Positions 7,864-15,442 of a stretch of 64,000 bases of DNA are shown in pieces. Position 1 is the first letter of the stretch. Every line of letters begins with the position of its first letter. The notes beneath the pieces were generated by a model. It made no database searches and had not been told where the DNA came from. It saw only the letters and a list, made by a program, of their open reading frames with translations. The DNA comes from Anaerotruncus sp. MC2020. Lineage in GTDB: Bacteria; Bacillota; Clostridia; Oscillospirales; Ruminococcaceae. The DNA lies in NCBI GenBank assembly GCA_000701945.1, contig KL370841.1, positions 89,150 through 153,149 of the forward strand, in the 5' to 3' direction. The position numbers and the translations under genes are program-made.

Positions 7864-10800
7864 TTGGCAAAGACAAAAACTGTCAGCAAGGCTCCCGCAG
7901 CCGCACTGAAGTACCCCGTAAAGCCGCCTGCATACGTCAAGTACAGGTGGGCATACTACATCGCGGCATTCCTTATCCCCGCCCTGCTGACCCTTCTCGC
8001 TTACGCGCTCTTCGGAGTTTATCCCTTCGGCGAACGCTCCGTGCTGACCCTCGACCTTAACGGTCAGTACGTCTACTACTTTGAAAACATACGCGACGCC
8101 TTCTGGAGCGGCAGAAATCCGCTGTACAGCTGGGCGCGAAACCTCTCGGGAGGCTATCAGGGCGTTATCGGCTACTACCTCGCGAGTCCCTTCACCTTCA
8201 TCGTCATCCTGCTCCCGCGCAAAATGATAATCGAGAGCCTGATGATAATGCAGCTCTGCAAGGTCGGCGCGTGCGGAGTTACCTTCTGCGCTTATGCTCA
8301 GAAGTCGAAGAACGTCCCGCCGATACCGTCGCTGCTCTTCTCGACGATGTACGCTCTCATGGCATTCGTTGCCATTCAGCTCATCGACCCCATGTGGGTG
8401 GACGGTCCTATCTTCCTGCCCCTCATCATACTCGGTCTCGAGTACCTCGTTGACGACGGCAGAAAGATAAACTTCATAATCCCCACGGCGCTCATGTTCA
8501 TCGCCAACTTCTACATCGGCTTCATGGTAGCTATATTCGTGGGAATCTACTTCGTTTACTACCTCTTCTTCGGCACAAAGAGGAAGTTCGACCTCAAGGG
8601 CTATGCGATGACTATCGGCAGAATGGCTCTTGCTACGGGCGTGGTGCTGCTGTGCAGCTACATCATGATAATGCCCGTATACAACGCGCTCGCACTCGGA
8701 AAGTTCGACTTCTCGAAGCCCGATTACAGCCTGCGCACGATGTTCAACCCGCTCGAGCTCCTCGCTACGTTCCTGCCCAACCAGTATTACTCCGTAAACG
8801 TTGACGAGGGCACGAGAATGTACGGACGTCCCGAGGTATACTGCGGCGTGCTCAGCTTCGTGCTCATGCCCATGTACTTCTTCAACAAGAACATCAAGAC
8901 GAACCGCAAGATAGGCTACGGTCTTCTGCTGTTCATCATGTTCTTCAGTATGTGGATAAAGCCCATAAATATGATGTGGCACGGCGGTCAGGACCCGAAC
9001 TGGCTCCCCTACAGATACTCCTTCCTCGTATCGTTCATCGTCGTTTCCATGGCGGCGGAGACCTTCTCCAAGCTCAAGGGCTACAAGCTCAGCATTGCCC
9101 TTCCCGCAGGAGTATTCGGAGCTATCGCGGCGCTCATCTTCATATTCGACGCCGTTATGCCCAACTTCAACTACAATGAGGACCGCTACAAGTACGTGGC
9201 GAAGCTCCCCTACAAGACCACGCTCACGATAAACGGTCAGTCCGTCGAGCACCTGTGGCTCGGCACACTCGCCTTCGGAGCGGCTCTCGCGGCGATATAC
9301 CTTATATTCGCCTACAGCTACAGCCATGCGAAGAACAAGAAGTCACGCACTTACATCGCGTGCGGAATGGCGATATTCGTGCTCTTTGAGGCGGGCTACA
9401 ACACCTTCGACACTATCCTCAAGATAGACAAGGAGGTTTACTACTCCTCCAAGAAGTCCTACGAAACGATAATGGACGCTCCTGTGGTGGCACAGCAGCT
9501 CAAGGAATACGACGGCGGCTTCTACCGCACTGAGAAGACCTTCTTCCGCAACGTCAACGACAATCAGGCTTACGGCTTCAGGGGTCTCTCGCACTCGAGC
9601 TCCGTCATGAACACAAAGGCTATCAACTTCATCGAGACTCTCGGCTACACGACCAAGAGCTACGAGACAAGATACGACGGCAATACCCCCGTGGCTGACT
9701 CACTGCTCGGCATCAAGTACGTCCTCAATGACCCCGTAAGAAACGACAAGGACGGCAAGTCACTGCTCAGCCCGTACTACAACCTCGTATACACCAGCAC
9801 ATACAGACACGACGGTCACGACGCAGACCTCGAGGTCTATGAGAACCCCGACGCTCTGCCGATAGGCTTCATGGCTGACGACGATATCCTCCGACTCAGC
9901 TTCCTCGGCAACGACAACCCCTTCAACAGCATGAACAACTTCCTCAGCTCGCTGACAGGCAATACTCCCGACTATTCGGGCGCTCTCCAGCCGAAGCAGT
10001 ACTTCTGGCGCATTGCGGAGAATCCCGAGGTAGAGCTCAACGAGTGCTGGGAGTCGAACTACAACGGTCAGCACTGCTATAACGCGAATGCAGGTGCAAG
10101 CGACCCGACAGTACGCATACACCTCACGACGCAGAGCGACGACTACCTCTATATGTTCCTCAAGTCGGACAACCCCAAGAAGTGCAATCTCTGGGTATCC
10201 GATACCAAGAACGAGGAGACAGGCGAGTTTGAGAACTTCAAAGGCTTCGGTCAGTACTACGACGGCTATGATTACTCCATCGTCAACCTCGGCTCATATC
10301 CCGCAGGCACAGACCTCGAGATACGTATGACTATCATACAGGGCGACAAGACGGGCAATAACGAGTATATCATGATAAAGGACTTCCAGTTCTACCACTT
10401 CGACTACAACACGTTCCACGAGGATATACTCAATCTCAAGGAGAATCCGTGGAGCCTCGACCTCGAAAAGACAAAGGACGACTACCTCGTGGGCGACGTC
10501 GACGTCAAGGAGGGACAGCTCCTCTACACGTCTATCCCCTATGAGCCCGGCTGGACTATCAAGGTCGACGGCAAGAAGCTCAAGCCCCAGTTCGAGGACA
10601 CTGTCACCGATTCGGGCATGAACCTCACGGTCAACAAAACAAACGGCGAGGTCGGCGAGTACGTAGTGCTCAACGCCCTCATCGGTCTGAGACTGCCCGA
10701 GGGTCACCACACCGTGTCAATGAAGTATTCGCCTCCCGGATTCCGCGCAGGCGTGCTGTTCATGATACTCGGCATAGCAGTCATCGTGCTGTTCTTCATC

Positions 10801-11253
10801 AAGGACAGAAAGAACAACATCATCTATGTACAGGAGCGCGAGTACCGCGAGCTCCGCAAGAAGGGCATCGACCCCGAGACGGCGGCGGCAGAGCCTGTAG
10901 AAAAGACAAAGATAATCAAGTCCAAGGGCGCTGTAGCCGAGAAGGTGTACAAGTCCGAGGCTGAGAAGAAAAAGGACGCCGACGAGCGTGCCGCCAAAAA
11001 GGCGAAAGCCAAGGCGGCTAAGGAGGCTGCCGAGAAGGCTAAGGCGGAGGCTGAGAAAGCTGCTGCCGAAGCTGAGCGTGCGGCTGCGGAGGCTGAGGAA
11101 TTCGACGACGACCTCGAGAACATCGGCGACGATGTGACCGAAACAGCCGAGGAGGCTGCCGAGGAGGCGACTGAGGCTGTGGAGGAAGCCGCAGAGGAAG
11201 CTGCTAAGGATGATTCCAAGCCGAACGACGGCAAAAACAAAAAGAAAAAGTAA
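7864..11253 (+). CDS. YfhO-family polytopic membrane protein
   Basis: About 1129 residues. Around a dozen transmembrane segments in the first 500 residues (for example YYIAAFLIPALLTLLAYALF) and an extracytoplasmic C-terminal half place it in the YfhO family of GT-C-like proteins, which in Bacillus and Listeria glycosylate teichoic acids or other surface polymers. TTG at 7864 is the likely start, with AAAGGAGG 7 bases upstream; the ATG at 7822 has no good ribosome site. The last 110 residues, after a final membrane segment, form a cytoplasmic Lys/Glu/Ala-rich coiled-coil-like tail (KAKAEAEKAAAEAERAAAEA) ending NKKKK, which is unusual. It is a monocistronic gene with its own promoter and terminator. 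Confidence 0.88.
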   Translation: MAKTKTVSKAPAAALKYPVKPPAYVKYRWAYYIAAFLIPALLTLLAYALFGVYPFGERSVLTLDLNGQYVYYFENIRDAFWSGRNPLYSWARNLSGGYQGVIGYYLASPFTFIVILLPRKMIIESLMIMQLCKVGACGVTFCAYAQKSKNVPPIPSLLFSTMYALMAFVAIQLIDPMWVDGPIFLPLIILGLEYLVDDGRKINFIIPTALMFIANFYIGFMVAIFVGIYFVYYLFFGTKRKFDLKGYAMTIGRMALATGVVLLCSYIMIMPVYNALALGKFDFSKPDYSLRTMFNPLELLATFLPNQYYSVNVDEGTRMYGRPEVYCGVLSFVLMPMYFFNKNIKTNRKIGYGLLLFIMFFSMWIKPINMMWHGGQDPNWLPYRYSFLVSFIVVSMAAETFSKLKGYKLSIALPAGVFGAIAALIFIFDAVMPNFNYNEDRYKYVAKLPYKTTLTINGQSVEHLWLGTLAFGAALAAIYLIFAYSYSHAKNKKSRTYIACGMAIFVLFEAGYNTFDTILKIDKEVYYSSKKSYETIMDAPVVAQQLKEYDGGFYRTEKTFFRNVNDNQAYGFRGLSHSSSVMNTKAINFIETLGYTTKSYETRYDGNTPVADSLLGIKYVLNDPVRNDKDGKSLLSPYYNLVYTSTYRHDGHDADLEVYENPDALPIGFMADDDILRLSFLGNDNPFNSMNNFLSSLTGNTPDYSGALQPKQYFWRIAENPEVELNECWESNYNGQHCYNANAGASDPTVRIHLTTQSDDYLYMFLKSDNPKKCNLWVSDTKNEETGEFENFKGFGQYYDGYDYSIVNLGSYPAGTDLEIRMTIIQGDKTGNNEYIMIKDFQFYHFDYNTFHEDILNLKENPWSLDLEKTKDDYLVGDVDVKEGQLLYTSIPYEPGWTIKVDGKKLKPQFEDTVTDSGMNLTVNKTNGEVGEYVVLNALIGLRLPEGHHTVSMKYSPPGFRAGVLFMILGIAVIVLFFIKDRKNNIIYVQEREYRELRKKGIDPETAAAEPVEKTKIIKSKGAVAEKVYKSEAEKKKDADERAAKKAKAKAAKEAAEKAKAEAEKAAAEAERAAAEAEEFDDDLENIGDDVTETAEEAAEEATEAVEEAAEEAAKDDSKPNDGKNKKKK

Positions 11254-11262
11254 CTGATACAG

Positions 11263-11297
11263 TCCCTGTACATTAAACGTACAGGGACTTTTTTTAT
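11263..11297 (+). terminator. Terminator after the yfhO-like gene
   Basis: GTCCCTGTAC, short loop, GTACAGGGAC, then seven T. Confidence 0.92.
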
Positions 11298-11359
11298 GCG
11301 CTGCGGAATGAGCTGCCGCACGCTTCCTGTGCAAAAAATGCTATCTTTTGATAATTATA

Positions 11360-11388
11360 TTGACTATGAGTGGAAAATGTGCTATGAT
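11360..11388 (+). promoter_or_regulatory. Promoter of the LRR-dockerin gene
   Basis: TTGACT (11360-11365), 17-base spacer, TATGAT (11383-11388), then AAGGAG 7 bases before the start codon at 11422. Confidence 0.8.
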
Positions 11389-11421
11389 TTACGTACCTGA
11401 TTATGTGTAAGGAGTGATACT

Positions 11422-14400
11422 ATGATAAAACGTGTTATAGCAGGCGTACTCAGCGCGGCGCTCTGTACCTCTGCGGCATCGGGCGGAGCTCTCGCCCTCG
11501 ACCTCTCGGACGTGCTCCCCGCACCCGAGGCAGGAGTAACTGCCGACGAGCCTGTATCCACAGCCCCTGTGACTACGGCTGCGGCTGCAACAACAACAGC
11601 AGCGGCTACCACATCTGCGGCGGCAGCTACGACGGTCACAACTGCGGCAACTACTGCGGCGACCTCCGCGGTGACAACGACCGCGGCGACTACTGCTCCC
11701 GAGCCGACAGCAACTGTAGAGCTCGGCGAGAGCATAACTGCGGTAGTCTATGAGGATGGTTCGGTACTCATCAAGGGCGACGGCGCGATGAACGATTACA
11801 GAAGCTCGCCGTTTGAGAATCTGAAAATAAAGAGCGTCCTCATCGAAAGCGGCGTCACAAGCATAGGCAATGCCGTGTTCCGCGGCTGCGACGAGCTCGC
11901 GGCAGTAGGCTCGTCCGAGCTGACGGACGGCGTTCTCGACCTCCCAGACAGCATAAAGTCGGTCGGCAGCAGCGCATTCGAGGGCTGTACCTCCATAAAG
12001 GAGATAAAGCTCGGCAGCGGCACGGAGTCCCTCGGCGGCTTCGCTTTCGCGAACTGCACGGGCATTACGAGCCTGACCGTCCCCGCTAACGTGACCTCTA
12101 TGGAGAGGGGCGTTTTCAGCGGCTGCACCGAGCTGACGGAGCTCACGCTCCCCTATGCGGCAACGATGGCGGCTTGTACGGCGGCTGACGGTGAAACCAA
12201 CCCCGACCGCTCAGTTACAGACCTGTTCTACGACGAGCACTGGAACTGGGGGAACAGCTCCTTCGATTCCTCCGCCTACAAGCTCACGAAGATAACGATA
12301 ACAGGCGGCGATAAGATACCGCAGCACGCGTTCGCGAACCTAAAATGCCTGACCGAGGTCGACCTCAGCGGCACTAAAATAACAAGCATCGACAAGTACG
12401 CGTTCAGCAGCTGCACCTCCCTCGCGGACGTGAAGCTACCCGACTCGCTGAAGAATATCGGCGAATATGCCTTCCTCGACTGCGCGGCTGTCAAGGAGTT
12501 CGCCCTCCCCGACGGGCTCGAGACTATCGGCTGGGCTGCATTCAGAAACTGCACAGGCATCAGCAAGCTCACTGTCCCCGAATCCGTGACCTCCATGGAA
12601 AGGAATATGCTCTGCGGCTGTACCGAGCTCACGGAGCTGACCCTCCCCTATGCGGCAACAGACGCCGTATGCACGGATATGGACGGCAATACCAATCCCG
12701 ACCACTCCGTCACCGACCTCTTCTACGACGAGCACTGGAACTGGGAGAACATCTCCACCGACTTCACCGACTACAAGATAAGAAAGATAACGATAACAGG
12801 CGGCGAGAAAGTACCGCAGTACGCGTTCGCGAACTTCAGCTGCCTGACCGAGATAGACCTCAGCGGCACAAAGACGGTGTTCATCGACGCCTACGCCTTC
12901 TATAACTGCTCGGCTCTCACGGACGTGAAGCTCCCCGATACTCTCACGGTGCTCGGCGATTACTCGTTCTCGAAAACGTCCATTGCCGCCCTTCCCGACA
13001 ACGGACGCATCGCAGCTCTCGGCAACGGCGTCTTCGCGGACTGCCAGAAGCTCGATGTCACGACATTCCCCGAGAGCTACACATCAATAGGTATGTCCAC
13101 ATTCCAGAACTGCAAGGGCATAAAGACATTTACCGTTCCCGAGAGCGTAAAGGCGCTCGGAAAAATGTCGTTCAGCGGCTGCACCGAGATGACGGAGCTC
13201 ACCCTCACGTATGCCGCTACGGAAGCAAGCTGCACGGAAGCGAACTCCTCCGCCACGCCCGACCACTCCGTCACCGACCTCTTCTACGACCAGCACTGGA
13301 ACTGGGAGAACAGCGCTTTTGACTCCTCGCTCTACAAGCTCACGAAAATAACGCTGACAGGCGGCGGCAAGATTCCGCAGTACGCGTTCTCGAATTTCGG
13401 CTGCCTCACCGAGGTCGACCTCAGCAAGAGCAGCATAACCCAAATAGACCAGTACGCCTTCAACAACTGCACTGCTCTCGAGGAGATAAAGCTCCCCGAA
13501 AGCCTGACCTCCATAGGCAAGGCTGCGTTCAACAACTGCTCGGCGGTGAAGGAGTTCGCTCTGCCGCAGGAGCTGAAGGCTATATACGAGTACGCCTTTG
13601 CAGGCTGCACGGGATTGAACAGGCTCGTTATCCCCGACAGCGTGACGCTGATGGAGCGCATGATGGTGAACGGCTGCTACGCCCTCGAGACCTTGCAGCT
13701 CCCCTATGCTGCAACGAACGCAAAAACCGCTGCTGCCGACGGCGACGTCAACCCCGACAATTCCGTAGCCGACCTCTTCATCGACCAGCACTGGAACTGG
13801 GAGAACAACAATATGGACTTCTCGCGCTATAACATCTCCAAGATAATCATCACGGGAGGCGAACGCATACCGAAGTACGCATTCTCGAATATGAGCACGC
13901 TCCGCGAGGTGGACATCTGCGGCGCGGATATCAAGTCCATAGAACCGTATGCATTCAACGAATGCACGGGGCTCACCGCGGCGGAAATTCCCGAGACCGT
14001 GGCTGAGATAAAGGAGAATGCCTTTGCGGGAACAAATGCAGACATATTCGTTTACGGCAAGGAGACCGCCCTCGCGGATGCCGCTCTGACCGAGGGCTAC
14101 GCAGGCACGATACACGGCTATAACGAGTCCGCGGCAAAGACCTACGCCGACGCAAACGAGTACAAATTCCAGCCGCTCGACGGCAGTTCGGTCATCAGTC
14201 CCTCATTCATCTCAATGGCTGTCGGCGACACCTACAAGATAAAGACAGGTCCGAACGGCGTATCGTTCGTCTCGTCCGACGATAAGACAGCGGCTGTTGA
14301 CAAGAACGGCGTTATCACTGCGCTCGCAAAGGGCTCGGCTGTCATCGAAGCCACTGCCTCGGACGGTACGAGCTACACTATCGACGTCGAGGTCAGACCT

Positions 14401-14664
14401 CAGCCCGCGCTGTATACTCTCGGAGACGTCAACGAGGACGGAAAGATAGACGCGAAGGACGCCTCGGCAGTGCTCGTCGCGTACAGCAGGAGCTCCACGG
14501 GCGCGGACAACGGACTGTCCGCCGCACAGGCAAAGGCTGCGAACGTGAACGGCGACGCCCTCGTCGACGCAAAGGACGCGTCTGCGATACTCGCGTACTA
14601 TGCGCTCGCCTCCACATCGGAGGGAAGCGTGCCCTCGCTTGAGGAATTCCTCAAAAAGGATTAA
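11422..14664 (+). CDS. Secreted BspA-type leucine-rich-repeat protein with dockerin
   Basis: 1080 residues. A signal peptide (about 1-26) is followed by a Thr/Ala-rich linker (about 45-95), then LRR_5 repeats of about 23 residues to around 880. Four long modules each begin with a conserved non-LRR insert (SVTDLFYDEHWNWEN in module 1, with variants at about residues 253, 425, 610 and 775), followed by ITITGG and IPQYAF. A bacterial Ig-like domain (VISPSFISMAVGDTYKIKTG) and a type I dockerin close the protein. The dockerin has two Ca-binding loops, DVNEDGKIDAKD and NVNGDALVDAKD. Dockerins anchor proteins to cohesin scaffoldins, so this is probably an adhesion or structural part of a cellulosome-like complex rather than an enzyme. 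Confidence 0.95.
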   Translation: MIKRVIAGVLSAALCTSAASGGALALDLSDVLPAPEAGVTADEPVSTAPVTTAAAATTTAAATTSAAAATTVTTAATTAATSAVTTTAATTAPEPTATVELGESITAVVYEDGSVLIKGDGAMNDYRSSPFENLKIKSVLIESGVTSIGNAVFRGCDELAAVGSSELTDGVLDLPDSIKSVGSSAFEGCTSIKEIKLGSGTESLGGFAFANCTGITSLTVPANVTSMERGVFSGCTELTELTLPYAATMAACTAADGETNPDRSVTDLFYDEHWNWGNSSFDSSAYKLTKITITGGDKIPQHAFANLKCLTEVDLSGTKITSIDKYAFSSCTSLADVKLPDSLKNIGEYAFLDCAAVKEFALPDGLETIGWAAFRNCTGISKLTVPESVTSMERNMLCGCTELTELTLPYAATDAVCTDMDGNTNPDHSVTDLFYDEHWNWENISTDFTDYKIRKITITGGEKVPQYAFANFSCLTEIDLSGTKTVFIDAYAFYNCSALTDVKLPDTLTVLGDYSFSKTSIAALPDNGRIAALGNGVFADCQKLDVTTFPESYTSIGMSTFQNCKGIKTFTVPESVKALGKMSFSGCTEMTELTLTYAATEASCTEANSSATPDHSVTDLFYDQHWNWENSAFDSSLYKLTKITLTGGGKIPQYAFSNFGCLTEVDLSKSSITQIDQYAFNNCTALEEIKLPESLTSIGKAAFNNCSAVKEFALPQELKAIYEYAFAGCTGLNRLVIPDSVTLMERMMVNGCYALETLQLPYAATNAKTAAADGDVNPDNSVADLFIDQHWNWENNNMDFSRYNISKIIITGGERIPKYAFSNMSTLREVDICGADIKSIEPYAFNECTGLTAAEIPETVAEIKENAFAGTNADIFVYGKETALADAALTEGYAGTIHGYNESAAKTYADANEYKFQPLDGSSVISPSFISMAVGDTYKIKTGPNGVSFVSSDDKTAAVDKNGVITALAKGSAVIEATASDGTSYTIDVEVRPQPALYTLGDVNEDGKIDAKDASAVLVAYSRSSTGADNGLSAAQAKAANVNGDALVDAKDASAILAYYALASTSEGSVPSLEEFLKKD

Positions 14665-14675
14665 TAAAAGCGGAA

Positions 14676-14708
14676 AAGCCCCGAAGCTCAGACTTTCGGG
14701 GCTTTTTG
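14676..14708 (+). terminator. Terminator after the LRR-dockerin gene
   Basis: GCCCCGAA, loop, TTTCGGGGC followed by TTTTT. Confidence 0.92.
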
Positions 14709-14744
14709 GGCGGCAAATATAAAAAACGCAAACATCTCACTGTA

Positions 14745-14871
14745 CCTATTGCTATTTCTGCGAATGTATGATATAAGCGGCGTGTCGCCGCCTCCGATTT
14801 CGCGGCAAAGATAAATAAACCGTAAATAAATTCCCGCGCCTATTGCTATTTCTGCGAATGTATGATATAAT
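14745..14871 (+). promoter_or_regulatory. Duplicated promoter cassette of the polysaccharide locus
   Basis: A 32-base promoter unit occurs twice without mismatch (14745-14776 and 14839-14870), period 94. The proximal promoter is TTGCTA (14843-14848), N17, TATAAT (14866-14871). The distal one is TTGCTA (14749-14754), N17, TATAAG. Between them are the hairpin GCGGCG-TGT-CGCCGC, CTCCGATTTCGCGG and an AT-rich block with AAGATAAATAAACCGTAAAT, the same insert as at 7562-7723. The promoter units themselves differ in sequence between the two loci. Confidence 0.85.
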
Positions 14872-14934
14872 ATAATGAATATACTGCGAGGTATGCGCAG
14901 TATTAAAGCTAAAAATTTTATCAAGGAGTGTCCG

Positions 14935-15426
14935 ATGAAGGATATTGACATCTATTCGGCGATTTATGACATCGTCGATGAGAATATGAACAGCGCGGGA
15001 CAAAAGCTCCGCATATCCAAGGAGCTCGTCCTGAGCACCACCACCGTCAAGCCTGGAAAGGTCGATATACTCAAGCTCTCGCGTGAGCGCAACAACGAGA
15101 CCTTCGTCAAGAAGGCTTACATCTTCATGCTCAACCGCCAGATAGACAGCTATGCCGTCAAGGCATGGAAGCCGCAGTACAAGCTCCCGCCCGATGAGTT
15201 CCAGCACAACGTCGTCACCACGATAAAGGGCTCGCAGGAGTTCTTCAACAATCAGGTGAGGATGTACAACAACATCTATTCCGAGAACAACTCGTTCGGA
15301 GGAAGCCTTGCGGGGATAGGACGTCCCGCGGGGATACCCGTCTCGGAGCGCCTGCTCAAGGTGTACAGAAAAATGCCGCCGTTCATGAAAAACGCCGCCA
15401 AGAAGCTCCTCGGCGGAAGGCGATGA
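14935..15426 (+). CDS. DUF4214-like hypothetical protein
   Basis: 163 residues. The segment from about residue 50 (NNETFVKKAYIFMLNRQID) to about 105 (VVTTIKGSQEFFNNQ) resembles the DUF4214 pattern of a short helix pair ending in a SxEF motif, often found beside glycan-synthesis genes. The resemblance is by eye only. AAGGAG precedes the ATG at 14935; the upstream in-frame ATG at 14875 lies 4 bases after the -10 and is unlikely. It is the first gene of the glycosyltransferase/exporter operon. Confidence 0.7.
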   Translation: MKDIDIYSAIYDIVDENMNSAGQKLRISKELVLSTTTVKPGKVDILKLSRERNNETFVKKAYIFMLNRQIDSYAVKAWKPQYKLPPDEFQHNVVTTIKGSQEFFNNQVRMYNNIYSENNSFGGSLAGIGRPAGIPVSERLLKVYRKMPPFMKNAAKKLLGGRR

Positions 15427-15442
15427 AAGGGATACCGATTCA

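Noticed and set aside
7807-9327. 506-residue antisense ORF across the yfhO-like gene
   Set aside because: A shadow of strong codon bias in the real gene; no motif and no start signal.
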